NCBI GenBank assembly: GCA_021229015.1
Contig: CM037778.1
Location: 82,069,842 to 82,133,841, forward strand
DNA from: Solen grandis
Lineage: Eukaryota > Mollusca > Bivalvia > Adapedonta > Solenidae
Reading direction: 5' to 3'
DNA length: 64,000 bases
The notes beneath the pieces were generated by a model. The model worked only from the letters and a program-made list of their open reading frames with translations, made no database searches and was not told the DNA's origin. Position 1 is the stretch's first letter, and each line of letters starts with the position of its first letter. The position numbers were made by a program, and so were the translations under genes. Positions 12,410 through 23,995 of this stretch are shown piece after piece.

Positions 12410-13321
12410 ATGGCGACAGTTTTAAGTTGTGTAGAAGGTCCTAAACAACAATGGCAGGAAGTAAAAACTATTCCAGAATACCTCAAACATTATGCAGAGA
12501 TACAACCGGAGGATGAAGCTTTTGTTTTCGTGACATCAAAGTCTTGTTCTAGAGATATTGTAACCTGGAAACAGTTGTATGACAGGTCTTTGGCGGTTGC
12601 CAGAGGTATGCGAAGTATTGGTGTCCAACCGCAAGAAATAGTTGCTATTAGCATGGAAAATTGTCCGGAATGGCTCTACATGACATTTGGAGCCATGATA
12701 GCGGGCTCTGTACCAATCAGTATTTCCTTCACATACCCTGACGGAAGTGACGTCATCAATATGATGAAGCTTTTAGAAAAATGTTCCCTATTTTGTATGG
12801 AACCTGGAGCCGAGAGTAAAAACTGGAAAATATTTCGGAATATCATTGAAACATATACATCGGACGGCTTCGTTAAAAGCCAAGCATTGCCTTATCTAAG
12901 ATATCTTATATTTCATAATCAAAATCGAGACAACGGAAGGATCAAATACTTCAACGACTGGATAAATGAAAATCATCCAAATGTTCAGTTTGAAAAACCA
13001 CAAATGAATGAAATTGCTATTTTGTTTCAAACGTCCGGCAGTACAGGAATCCCAAAGGCTGTTGCTCACACTCACGAATCTTTAGCTCGAAATACTTCCT
13101 GGAAAAACATGTTGGACTCTCCCAACTTTTTCAATGACAGGCCGTTCGGTTGGGGTGGCGGTTTCCCATTTACTGTTTTGCTTGGTCAAAGACGAATACA
13201 GGTATCGAGGTTTTCAATCACTGGAGATGAAATACCATTCCTCATTAAACTCTTCAAAACTGAAAGGATAAGTTCAGCTTTTCTTCTTCTCCCGCTGGTT
13301 GAAGATTTGTTCAAATTAAAG
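12410..13321 (+). CDS. ACSF2-like acyl-CoA synthetase, gene 2, exon 1
   Basis: Tandem paralogue of the gene at 1593, with the same start, the same 304-residue exon length and the same phase-0 donor position (AAG then GTATTT). The P-loop TSGSTGIPK is at residues 208-216. Substitutions against gene 1 include Y7C, R15W, N44K and a changed stretch near the exon end (SSAFLLLPLVEDLFKLK against RSAYLLPPMIEDLCKQK). That end lies near the predicted acyl-binding region in this family, so substrate range may differ; this is inference. Flanking DNA was duplicated with the gene. Confidence 0.88.
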
Positions 13322-13586
13322 GTATTTTATTGTTTATGTTAAAGTTTTAATGGTCCAAGCATGTTGTCTATAGATTGCGTTTTTTCTAAATGTATGTAGA
13401 TCTATATGTTTATCATATTTGGCTTAATATTTTACAAACAAATTCATGTACATAAAATAATTAAATGCACTGATTGCTGTACAATGGGTATGAAAGATAC
13501 AATATTGATCATAAAGGTGAAAAATTAACAGGAATGCGAAAACAATAATTTCTTATTATCTGTTGTTATTTTGTTTTTAACTTCAG

Positions 13587-14333
13587 AACATGCTCGGCGA
13601 AAACTGGCCCCTGCGCAGGATAATCACGGGTGGGATGCCAGTTTTGAAGGCTTTGATGAAAGGATGTGGCGAAATTTGTGAAAGTGTTTCAATTTTATAT
13701 GGCAGCACTGAGTGTGCACTTATATCAGAAAATTGCATAACAAATTCGGAAACCTTCACAGAAAATTCTTCTGGCAAAGTTGTATCTGGAACGACAGTGA
13801 AGATCATGGACCCTGATGGCAAAATTGCACCGTTGAATACACTTGGGGAGATCTGGATAAAATCTAAAACTGTCATGAAAGGTTATTACAACGATCCGAC
13901 TAGAACCCAAAACGTCAAAACACCGGACGGTTGGTATATGTCAGGAGACGTTGGAATGTTCTCTTCTGACTTCCAACTCATTGTGCAGGGACGTAAAGAC
14001 AATCAGATAATTTGCGGAGGAATCAATGTGTACCCTGAAGTTATGGAATCAGCATTAATGAAGTGCCCATTTGTAGAGAGCACTCTTATTGTCCCAGTGC
14101 CAGATGAAGTTATGTTTCAAGAAGTTTGCGCATGCGTAGTTCCGAAGACGGGATATGACGTTAATGAAGAAAGACTACGACAGTTTTGCACCGAAGCAGT
14201 CAATGAAAAGCAATGTTACGTCGTTCCAAAATACTATTTGGTCATGGAAAGGTTCCCAAGAACAAGTTCTGGAAAAATATCAAGAAAAGATGTTGCTAGG
14301 GTGGCAATGGAGCGATTTCCTAAACCAGAGTAA
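13587..14333 (+). CDS. ACSF2-like acyl-CoA synthetase, gene 2, exon 2
   Basis: Follows a 265-bp intron with acceptor TTAACTTCAG and joins in phase 0 to make a 552-residue enzyme. It keeps YGSTE (342-346), the SGDVG aspartate, GRKD, GGINVYPEVME and PRTSSGKISRK with the catalytic lysine at about residue 534. It ends KPE and a TAA stop, two residues shorter than gene 1. No frame break or lost catalytic residue is seen, so both paralogues appear to be working genes. Likely role is fatty or other organic acid activation; cell compartment is not evident. Confidence 0.88.
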   Translation, partial: NMLGENWPLRRIITGGMPVLKALMKGCGEICESVSILYGSTECALISENCITNSETFTENSSGKVVSGTTVKIMDPDGKIAPLNTLGEIWIKSKTVMKGYYNDPTRTQNVKTPDGWYMSGDVGMFSSDFQLIVQGRKDNQIICGGINVYPEVMESALMKCPFVESTLIVPVPDEVMFQEVCACVVPKTGYDVNEERLRQFCTEAVNEKQCYVVPKYYLVMERFPRTSSGKISRKDVARVAMERFPKPE

Positions 14334-16140
14334 AGGAGAAATCACAGTCTGGTCATGTAAGCTACAAATCACAAAATGCTTTAGGTTATTGGTGGCCTAT
14401 CATTATGGGTTTTATCAGCGAATCATCATCAGCGAATTTTTCACTTACACGCTATACTAATATTTTTATTTAAGTAATCTAGTCAGTAAAAAAACACAGT
14501 TTCGATTACTTTACTTGAACACAATTTCACCATCAAATGTATAACAAGAAGGAAAACAGTTCTATAAATAGGACGGTTTTTTGTCAAAGTATTTAAAAAT
14601 GAAACTTTGGTAAGAGGAAAGCTTCCAGAGTAATGGGTATGCTGATCGTGTGACTGTTCGCACATCTGTCTGTTGCGCAGAAAATAAGTTTTTTCTTATC
14701 ATCATGATCATCGTGAAATTCATAACCATCATATTAAGTAACCAGACAGTTAAAAGAGTCAACAGTTTAATAATAACTATCACGTGGGTGTGGTTTTAAT
14801 GACTGGCTTATTGCTGGGAATAGGTTTGTACAACAGATATATATCAAATATTAATCACAGAGATTAAATAATGAACATAGAAATTGTGTCATTTTTCCAA
14901 TAGCGTTTTCATAAGTGTTTCCCATATTGCCCATTAAAACAGAATTTCCATCCAGAAAGTGTGTTATGTATTAGCCGAAGGTCATATCTCTTTGGTGTTA
15001 TTGTTTTGTTACTGGTCATGTTATATCCCGACCGTTAATGTCAGTATTGAAATATTACCCCCCCCCCCCCCCCCCCAAAAAAAATGATCTAATCAGAGAC
15101 TTTGCGATTACGCACCGGATGCTTTAATCAATCATCCCCCTATACTGGTATAAATTAAAAAACATATATCATCATAAAAGTATTTATTAAATGTAATCAC
15201 AGAATATATTCATTCAATTAGTGGTTTATCATTATCAGTGAATTGATTATTTACACGCTATACTAATACTTTTATTTAAGTAATCTAGTTAGTAAAGGAA
15301 ACATAATTTATTTATAGGTTTTATCATTATCAGCGAATTGTTCACTTACACGCTATTAGAATACTTTTATTTAAGTAATCTAGTTAGTAAAAGAAACATA
15401 GTTTCGATTTCTTTAATTGAACTCAATTTAACCGTCAAATTTATAACAAGAAGGAAAACATATCTATAAACAGGACGGTTTTTGACACAGTATTTAAAAT
15501 TGAAACTTGGGTAAGAGGAAAGCTTACGCTGATCGTGTGATTGTTCGCACATATGTCTGTTGCTCAAAAAATAGGTGTTTTCTTATCATCATTATCATCG
15601 TGAAATACATATCCAGATGAGACCATCATTATTACGTAATCAGACAGTTAAAGAGTCAGCAGCTTAATAATAACTATCACGTGGGTGTGGTTTATATAGA
15701 ATATATTCATTGAATTTGTGTTTGATTTATAATAATTCAACAATTATGCTACAATCAAATCTAGATGTATGTGTGTGATCCGGCTCAAGAATTATTAATG
15801 TTGACATTGAGAGCCTGAAGAAGTCTATACTATATAAATTGCGACGAAGTAGAAAAAAATATGACTATTCTGTTGTAGCAATTATATTGGTCATAAAGGA
15901 ATTTGCGATTTTAACAATCGATTACCTGACTCGTAAACAGCAAGGGGGCATGGGCGGCCAGTTTAAGAAACCATTATCAGTATATACTAATTGATTCTAA
16001 AATTTATTTAGTGGTCACCTGTGCTGAGCTGCAATCTGCTTTTAGCAGCCAAGTATTAGATTACTTCTGTTGAATCATATCGTAAAGTTGGTCATTATTT
16101 TATACTCTTTCTATTTATTTACATGTATTCACTTGTAACG
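14334..16140 (+). repeat. Duplicated 3' flank of gene 2 with an extra internal duplication
   Basis: Matches 3495-4780 but is longer. The block with ATTATCAGCGAATTG, ACACGCTATACT, AAGTAATCTAGTTAGTAAA and CTGATCGTGTGA appears at 14400-14800 and again at 15226-15690, with the first part of it a third time (15226 and 15317). A poly(C) run lies at 15058-15076. This is a local tandem re-duplication that happened after, or in addition to, the gene duplication. Confidence 0.75.
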
Positions 16141-16859
16141 TAGCTGGTTCAACTGCATTGTGTGACTCATAAATGATACAAGGGGTACATACCTAGGATA
16201 CCGATTGGTCTACCTTGTTTGAAGAGACCCATTTTGTTTAGACAATTAATCCATCTCCAATCAGCTCATAAATATTAAAGAAACAGATATCTTATATTTT
16301 ATATATTCCAAGGGACCTTACTTAAAGAAAACTTTCTCCATTTCTTTGTGGATTCTTTGCTTGACGTTTTTGACGTATTTTCCCATACATATTTATTTAT
16401 TTATTAATTTATTTGGTCAACATATTCTGTGTTTTTGACATAAAAAACTTTTATTCTAGTGCAAGATGATACAAGTCGTTTCTTTCAGCGGTTTTAACTT
16501 GTGATTCCTGTAATAAAAGTGAAATATATACAATTGCATATATTAAAATTACGGGAATATCACTCTTGAACATAACAAGTAGCAAAACTAACAACAAAAG
16601 TACATCAAATTGCCATGCGTTTGATATCACTTTTTTCACCCATTTCATTTTTATTGGCTAATTGCAGTGTTACATGTACCCATCTAGCTCTAAACAGATT
16701 ATCTTTTATATGTTTTATAGTCTGATTTAATGTAATGTTTTGATATATTTCACAGGCATTGTTATGGCTGTAAGCCCTATTAGTAAGACAGATTAGCTAT
16801 ACGCTGTGTATAATCTCAGTTAATTCATTTAATCGATTTTTCTTCATAAGAATAAACAG

Positions 16860-16895
<36 letters not shown>

Positions 16896-17312
16896 CCTTT
16901 AATTTCAAATGACCCTTATTATAGTATGGCATTAAAATAATGTCCACTTACATAAAGTTGGAAAGTATACATTTTGCCCTGCGTCATATTTAATATCAGA
17001 TTTATTTCCCCGACTTTGTTTATAGCCGAAGTGTATCGCAGAAAAAAGAATCTCGTCATAAATAATCAGCTCAACAATATATAATCATATACGCTCACAC
17101 AGGCGTCCCGCAGTGTCACAGACAGGTACATGTGTATAATCATTTCTACTGCTTAATATTAAGAATATTCTTCCAATTGTTACTAATATAGATATATCAG
17201 ATTAAAGACTAAAAATTCATGATGCTGTGAAAATGTTGAAGAGACAATGCAATAGGAAATGGTTATGTTATGAATGTATTGTTCATTGTAGCAGCTTACG
17301 TTCAAGACATTC
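16141..17312. other. Intergenic, no gene seen
   Basis: AT-rich sequence with a (TTG)n microsatellite at 16860-16893. The minus-strand open frame at 16451-16648 is hydrophobic but has no recognisable relative or splice context. Confidence 0.45.
16860..16893. repeat. (GTT)n microsatellite
   Basis: About eleven GTT triplets in a row. Confidence 0.95.
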
Positions 17313-17510
17313 GTTATAGCCCCCTTGCTTGGCGCTCCGCATATAAGGGTAGTTGCAGGACTGCTTTGCCTGGTGTCAGGATAATGTGACTGGGGTGTGG
17401 TATCATGCCACATGTCTAGGCTTGATACTGCAGTTGGCAGCACTATGTCTTTCTCAAGTAGACATCGTCTCAAAATGACTAATAGTGTCGGTGGGACGTT
17501 AAACGCCAAA
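17313..17510 (+). mobile_element. SINE family A copy
   Basis: Closely matches the copy at 25-231, from GCTTGGCGCTC to GTCGGTGGGACGTTAAAC. No tRNA-like head is present. Confidence 0.75.
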
Positions 17511-17847
17511 AAAACATTCGAGAATTGCGAGTACCCGAAATACGTTACACTTTACATGTCCGAATCATTGCGATTGTAAACTTCCGACCCGCCTTTATAG
17601 TTTCTCTTCATTTTTCAGACACATGACTGGCTGCTTTTTTTAAATAATATTGCTGTAAATAATATCAAATTTAAGAAAATGTAAACTATTATACCTGTGA
17701 TTGATTTAATTAACTTTAGCTTTCTTCTACTGGCCTTTAATGCTAAAATAACGTTAGATGTAAGTGGCGGGTATGAGGGTTACTCGACAATTATATCATC
17801 TATACTGCTAAATTCAAAAGAAATTTACGATACTTTGGAATTATCTT

Positions 17848-18060
17848 GTGTTCTATAGTGTTCTGAAAAACAGGAACGTTAAAGACCATGTCCTTCCATT
17901 ATGTCAACAAGTTCTATCGAAGGGAAGGTATATGTGGAGACATAACTGTCTGGTGGGTATTGGTGGACAGCTGCAAGTGAGGAAGACATTTGTTCAGACA
18001 AGGGAGATGGCAACTACCATGGGAGATGCTGGTCAACCATCGAAAAAAAAAGTTGTTTAA
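17848..18060 (+). pseudogene. Possible retroelement coding fragment
   Basis: A 70-codon open stretch contains VLSKGRYMWRHNCLV, which resembles a segment downstream of the reverse transcriptase core in retrotransposons common in bivalve genomes. No other domain is present. This is a weak, memory-based resemblance; it could be chance. Confidence 0.25.
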
Positions 18061-18119
18061 CTTTACCTGACGGTAAGCAGACATCGGAAGGACAAATTAT
18101 GTGGTCAAAGACTCTGTGG

Positions 18120-18290
18120 GCGAACTATGACATGTAAATCATGAATAGATTTGTGAACGCAAATACACGAATACAAATTCATTAGCAAAACAGGTTTCGT
18201 GTTTATCCATAATTTCTAGAATTATTATTTTGTCATATACGTTTTTATTCTACAATCATCTATCATTCAATTTCGTCATCAAAAGTACCT
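18120..18290 (+). repeat. Diverged relic of the synthetase 5' flank (third copy)
   Basis: Aligns by eye to 1433-1580 and 12250-12400: GCAAATACAC, then a GTGT-CCATAAT-like block, then TTATTTTGTC in the same order and spacing. It is more diverged than the two intact copies and no coding exon follows. It may instead be an old dispersed repeat present in all three places. Confidence 0.4.
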
Positions 18291-18426
18291 TTCCTACTAC
18301 ACGCAGATCGGAAAAAAAGAATATGCATGCTTGATATTTGCAATTCACCTGAACACACAGAGAAACATGGTGCTACCGACGAGTATTTGATCCTCCAACT
18401 AGCCTGTCGGCGGTTCTAGTCTTCAA

Positions 18427-18428
<2 letters not shown>

Positions 18429-18459
<31 letters not shown>
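18429..18459. repeat. (GT)n microsatellite
   Basis: About fifteen GT dinucleotides. Confidence 0.95.
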
Positions 18460-18542
18460 GCAAAATTCGAAACACAACTAAGTTTCAACTGGACAAACGC
18501 CAAAGTACGAAAGCCTATTAGGATCACTGACAAATAAAATAT

Positions 18543-18974
18543 TTTGATGAAGGCGTTATAATGCGAAATAAAGGCGTTATAACGCTATTAAACTCGTTAT
18601 AACGCAGAGAAACGCGTAATTACGCCAGAAAAGGCATTATAATGAGAATATAAGGCGTTATTATGCGGAGAAGGGCATAATTACGCGTTTGAAAGGCATT
18701 ATAATGCGAACCAAAGGCGTTTTAATGCGAAACAGAGGCGTAAAAACGCGAATTTAAAACTCGTAATTACGCGAAGCAAAGTCGTTATAATGCAAAGCAA
18801 AGGCGTAATTACGGGAAAAAATGCGTAATAACGCGAATTTGAAACTTGTAATATCAGGAAACAACGTAAAACAAAAGGCGTTATAACGCGGAAAAAGGCA
18901 TAACAACACGAATTTAAAGTCGTAATTAAACTCATAATTACGGGAAACAATGGCGTTATAACGCAAAAAAAAAA
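18543..18974. repeat. Array of palindromic 12-mers, left arm
   Basis: About twenty degenerate repeats roughly 20-22 bp apart centre on two perfect palindromes, GCGTTATAACGC and GCGTAATTACGC, and point variants, separated by A-rich linkers such as GAAACAAAG. The array forms the subterminal part of the transposon. Confidence 0.9.
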
Positions 18975-19936
18975 AAACGAAACGAAACCGTAAAAGCGAA
19001 ACAAAGGCGTGATAACGTTAATACGGCATAATTACGATAAATTGAAAATTGTACGTATTAAGAGGATTCTCATTTACGCAAGGTTTAACGCCATTGTTGT
19101 ACGTTTATAAGAGGGATGTTCCGATTAACCGGTATATTGCAATTCGCTTCTAGACAAATACATGTATTGTTGCGAAAACTTCTGTATCGGCCGAATTCTA
19201 TACCCAATTAGAAACCGGTTTTAAACAAAACAGAAAGCAAAATTAATTTTAAATGGCCTATTATTTAGGCTTTTAAAGATCTTTTCGTTCTTAGATAAGC
19301 ATGTAATTGACTTTTTACTTTTTTAACAAAGCAGCTCGTTCACAGATGATTGGTAGGAAAAAAAACACTCCTCTCCCTTGTTGATGTTGTTGAAGTTTTT
19401 TTTTTCTGCAAGTGTAGGTCATATTGCACGGGTAAACGATATTTTCGTAAACGCCACTTCGGGAGAAATCGGTTGAAAATAGGATAGGGTATCCCTTAAA
19501 CAGGTGCTTGCGGTACCACATGACACGTTCCGCAACATGGAGTCTTCGCCATTCAATAGCGAATTCGAAAGTTCAGCCTTCGAAGTGAGAGTATGCGCGA
19601 AGAGTCAAATGAAGGAAAATGAAAATAGAAAATCGAAATATACCAGTAGTTTCAATATCGTTCCTATTGCTTTTGCCTGTTATGGAGTTTTTAGAAACGC
19701 GCATTGTTTCATTTGGTGACCATGCCTCTGTAGATGGGTATTGATAGACGTAATACAATGTACACACATATAGTGAAACATCAAAATCTTAGTCAAAGGT
19801 CATCTTTGAATGAGCTTCTTTAAGCTGACAAATATACAAAGCGTTATTACATCATGTACCAGCATTTTATACATGTATCGTACTGCATATTGCTATATAC
19901 TTATAACAGTATGTATCATATCGGAAGCAGAGTGGC

Positions 19937-20168
19937 AAATCACAGCCAAAGTTATAACGAGTTTCAACTTCGCGTTGTTACGCCTTTGGTTCGCGTTATA
20001 ACTTTGTTTTGCGTTTTTTTTTTAATGCCTTTGTTTGCGTTATAACGCCTTTGTTTTCCATAATTACGAGTTTAAAATTCGCGTTATTACGCCTTTTTTT
20101 TAAGCTTTGTTTTGCGTTATAACGAGTTTATTAGCGTAATAACGCCTTTATTTCGCATTTTAACGCCT
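19937..20168. repeat. Array of palindromic 12-mers, right arm
   Basis: Inverted counterpart of the left array with T-rich linkers (CTTTGTTT) between GCGTTATAACGC-type and GCGTTATTACGC-type cores. It is about half the length of the left arm. Confidence 0.9.
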
Positions 20169-20319
20169 TCATCAAAATATTTTTTTGTCATTGAACCTAA
20201 TAGGCTTTCGTACCAAAGGATATTGAAAGCCGATTTTATTTTTTTCTGATCTCAACTTAATGGAAATAATTTCATTCAAGTCGTCATGACAACGGTTTAG
20301 AAAAAATACTATTCAGCCA

Positions 20320-20560
20320 TAATAATTTTTCTATCCAGAAATCGCGGTATTTTCCTTATAAGCGGACATCAGTATAATCTAAACTGTACTTAGAGGTCAA
20401 CTGTGTTAATCTGCGACTTGCTTTAAGCAGTCCATTTTTAGAGTCTCAAGTTGAATCTTATTGTAAATTTGGTCAGAAAAACTTTCTGTTTAATTAATCA
20501 ATTTATCTTATTCACGCCTGCTTTATTTAAACTGGTCTTACTATGTTTTATGTTCCACAG
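20320..20560 (+). repeat. Diverged relic of the synthetase 3' flank (third copy)
   Basis: Aligns to 4640-4800 and 15970-16130: ATCAGTATA, TTAG-GGTCA-CTGTG, CTGCTTT-AGCAG-like and GTTGAATC-TATTGTAAA-TTGGTCA in the same order. With 18120-18290 it brackets a region lacking any coding sequence. Confidence 0.45.
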
Positions 20561-20811
20561 CTGACCATTATGTTTCCATTGTAGTTTAATTAAAGACTGT
20601 AACAAATATCAATGAGTAGTTAATATGTGTTTTCAAACCAAGTTACAAAGAATAATTGCAGCTGATAAAAATCAGATAAATTTTAGATTGAAAAGTATCT
20701 TCACATAAGGTTAAACTTTCTCCATTTTGGTTGTGTGTTTCATTCTTAACACCCTGGACTTCTATCCATAACAAGTTTAACAATCTTCTTTCACACAACA
20801 TCAAATAAGTT

Positions 20812-20940
20812 GCCAGACTGCAGTATCACGCAATAGACAAGAGACATGATACCACGCCTGACACTGTGGCAATCAGTCCTGGTACTATACGTACATGCTG
20901 AATAAAGGAGTTATTCCAGTACCCTTTTTACATGAACTCT
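20812..20940 (-). mobile_element. SINE family A fragment, diverged
   Basis: Contains CAGACTGCAGTATCACGC, ACATGATACCACGCC and CAATCAGTCCTGG, matching the minus-strand copy at 27129-27438, but both ends are lost. Confidence 0.6.
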
Positions 20941-21060
20941 GGTGTGATGAAGTCAGGGATCATCAAACCCAAAGCCCTCTTCTCCGAGCTTAAGTTCTAA
21001 TCTTTCAACCATCACAATTGTTTAATATATAATGTACATTCTTTGTACATGTATGGAAGA

Positions 21061-21314
21061 CTTGACTTGAATATTTGAGTTTACCGTCGCTTCGACAGTA
21101 TTTCAGGCATATAGCGACGTCAAGCTAATTACAGGTGGAGGAAGACCCCGAATGCACGGAGGCATCAGGGTAGAACCACCCACCTACCGCAAGCCAGCTG
21201 GAAGGCTTCCTCACATGAAAATCCAAATGACCCTGCTGGGATTCGAACCCACGCGGTGAGGGGCTGAGTGAGTGTTAAAGTCAGCGACTTTACCCTCTCG
21301 GCCACGGAAGCCCC
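21061..21314 (-). mobile_element. SINE family B, full-length with tRNA-like head
   Basis: On the minus strand it starts GGGGCTTCCGTGGCCGAGAG with a box-A-like TGGCCGAGAGG and a box-B-like GGGTTCGAATCCC, then the body, and ends with the tail CTGTCGAAGCGACGGTAAAC and TCAAATATTCAAG. A 14-bp target duplication ACATGTATGGAAGA flanks it (21047-21060 and 21315-21328). It is a complete, fairly recent insertion. Confidence 0.88.
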
Positions 21315-21328
21315 ACATGTATGGAAGA

Positions 21329-22560
21329 AACTTTGGAATATACTCACAAATTACAGACAGAAAAGTGCTCTGTTATTTATTCTTTTGTTTCCAAATCTGT
21401 AACAATTATGTGAAATAATGTTGAAACAAATACAAAAATATCAAACATCAACGACTGAATGGATCTTTTACAGGGCGAGACAACTCTCAAGCATGTAAAA
21501 CCACTTAAGCTGTTTTCAGTTGATCAAAATTCTTTCACACTATTCAACAATGGCTTATCAAATCCAACAAAAGTTGTCTTATTACTAGATCAACTGGTCA
21601 CAAATGAAATCTGATTTACATTTAAAATCAGTTAAAAGCATGGATTGTTATCTATTCTAATAAACTCTTCATTTCAAGAGGAATTCATATATTGCCGTAT
21701 ACTGCAATTCTTTGTTTTAAACTTTTTTTGTAAGGAAACAAGTTCAAATCACTTCCAGTAATCTTCTTCGATGATCCTGCATTGGACCAGTACTTTGTAA
21801 TGAGAGACTATTGTCCTACATTAAGTTCAAACCCACAACAGATCGTATCACTACTCTTTCTGTATAATATAATTACAGAGGATTTTGACAAGCAACTTTG
21901 GATTCTAAAATTTTACTAAATTTACTTGAATAAGTAAAAATAAAATTGCCCAGAAGTGAATACAATCTCTGTATACACCTGACATATTTTATTAACAAAT
22001 AATTGCCATTAAATACTACTATTAAATACACTATATAATAAAGAAATACTACAGTAGTTGGAATAAAGATTTCCATGTGAAATACTTGACTATCATCATG
22101 ATTACTCATAGTAAATTGCATGAGAGGGTATCAAAAACTATACCTTGATTTAATTTTTAAATGAGTAATGACAATTATGAATACAACTGGCTTATTTAAA
22201 ATGTCCATAGTTTTTACATGACCATCTTTGATATATCATCTAAGAAAAGTAAGTCTTATGTTTTCAGTTTTATATCAAATAACTTGCGAGGCATTTTGAA
22301 TTTCAGTAAAATTCAGACTTGATGCGCTCTATAGCTATTATACATATCTATACCTAAAATACTTTATAAAGCTTGAACTGAGTTTCCAAATATATCTTAA
22401 ATCATATTGCTATTCAAGCTAAAAACATAAAAGCCAAAAATGATATTAGAGACACTAAAAACAAGTCACATTTAACTTTTTTTTTCTACCTCTACTACTC
22501 CTTCTTCACAGGTGCTGAAGAACTTTCCTTCAAATATTAATGCCCTTATTTTAGTACATG
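21329..22560. other. Intergenic, no gene seen
   Basis: AT-rich; the short open frames lack family features. No repeat structure recognised. Confidence 0.5.
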
Positions 22561-23476
22561 TACAATCGGATCTCTGTTATCCAAACAAGCGTTATCTGAA
22601 GCCTAACCTTCGGTCCCGATTTTTCTTTAAATAAGTTCATATGCAATACAACCCTTTATTCCTTTGGTTTATTCAAACATAACCCTGTATCCGAAGTAAA
22701 GTTGGGCCTCCAGTGTACAGTTTAATCACCTGTTCACACCTCTTATCCAAACCTCTTTGCCATGTGCTGATCTGCTATTGTGTTTTCACACCTTACCTGT
22801 CAAACTGTGAAGGGGAGATCACTATAGTGTCTTCAGCACATCGCACATTAATTTGAATACAATTTCGGTTGCAAGTAAAGGACCCCATAAATTGATTATA
22901 ATGTGAGTTACAGTAAAACTAATGGAATATGCACTAATTAAAGAAATTAAAGAGGAGTTGGTATTCGCTGTGTTTTACCAATAAAGCAAACTTACAGGAG
23001 GATGGATGTAAATGTAGACTGATTTTATCACAGTCATCTACTTTCAATAATGGTTTCAACGACTAAAGCAGGCGATATCTAAGCTAAGCAATATAGGGAT
23101 GGACCCAGCAATGGGTGAATATCCAGATAAGCTTCAATATCATTTTCATTATATATGTGTTTCACTTGGAATAAAATCATAGCGATCAATGTAGAGAAAC
23201 AGGAAACAAAATATCCGAAACGTAAGGTACTTAATACAACAATAAAAGCATATTTGTTAAAATCCTATTTCATAAGTTACGAACGTTCATTAATATTAAG
23301 TTATAATCAGTATTCGTTATAATTAAAACAAAAATGAAAACACCTATCTTAACAACATACCACTACATATAAACATTTAAGTGTAACATTTGGCCATTAT
23401 GGGTTATTCAAACAGGTGCTTTATTCGAAGCAAAATGTCGGTGCCGACGACTTCGGATAACTGAGACCCGACTGTA
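22561..23476. mobile_element. Tigger/pogo-like element, non-autonomous
   Basis: Left end TACAATCGGATCTCTGTTAT and right end ATAACTGAGACCCGACTGTA are imperfect inverted repeats, bounded by TA as in pogo/Tc1 elements. The words GTTATCC, GGTCCCGA and TTCGGATAAC occur subterminally, like the element at 44066-44855. No transposase frame survives. Confidence 0.75.
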
Positions 23477-23995
23477 TATGTCAAATCAGAATACATGAAT
23501 TCCTCATATACACAGCGACTAAAACTATTCTCTCCGGTAAAAATCACACATACACCCTGAAGCAAAGTTTTTTCTTATTATATCTTTTCTACTTAAAAAT
23601 GCAGACAAAAAATAATACACAAAAGTGCCTAAGAAAACATTTATGTATGAATATGTCTATCTTTCAACTGCTACTAAAGGAAACAACGTTTTCACCATGC
23701 AATAGTATTTATTCATGGATACTACATTAACACTTTCATATTTTATGAGATATAACTAACAAAACATTGAAAGACTGAAAAAATATATCTGCTGGTGTTG
23801 GGAAACTATTGTACATAAACTTTTTAGTAAAGATTATCAGCATTAAAAATTACAAGATGATTAATTATACAAGCTTATACGAAATCCTCTCTCCCTCCGC
23901 CTTTCTTCTAGTCAGGATCTGACAACATTTCATTATGAGGCATACAATTCAAATTAAAGCAACCAATCAGAAATGTCCTTACATAAGGTATTCAT
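23477..23995. other. Intergenic, no gene seen
   Basis: AT-rich, nothing recognised. Confidence 0.5.

Larger units (their letters stand above)
18506..20212. mobile_element. DNA transposon with about 70-110 bp inverted ends and 6-bp target duplication
   Basis: The left end begins TACGAAAGCCTATTAGG and the right end is its reverse complement CCTAATAGGCTTTCGTA. The inverted match continues inward through AATATTTTGATGAAGGCG for roughly 70 bp at about 90% identity and more weakly to about 110 bp. Both sides are flanked by the same CCAAAG (18500-18505 and 20213-20218), a 6-bp target duplication. The interior (19036-19936) has no recognisable transposase, so it is non-autonomous. Superfamily is unknown; a 6-7 bp duplication would fit Dada, but that is speculative. 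Confidence 0.85.

Noticed and set aside
18699..19004. Minus-strand 101-codon frame with repeated ITP/RVITPF motifs
   Set aside because: It translates the palindromic 12-mer array of the transposon; no independent coding evidence.
21225..21314. tRNA gene on the minus strand
   Set aside because: Box A and B are present but the sequence continues into a SINE body with a target duplication, and no proper cloverleaf closes.
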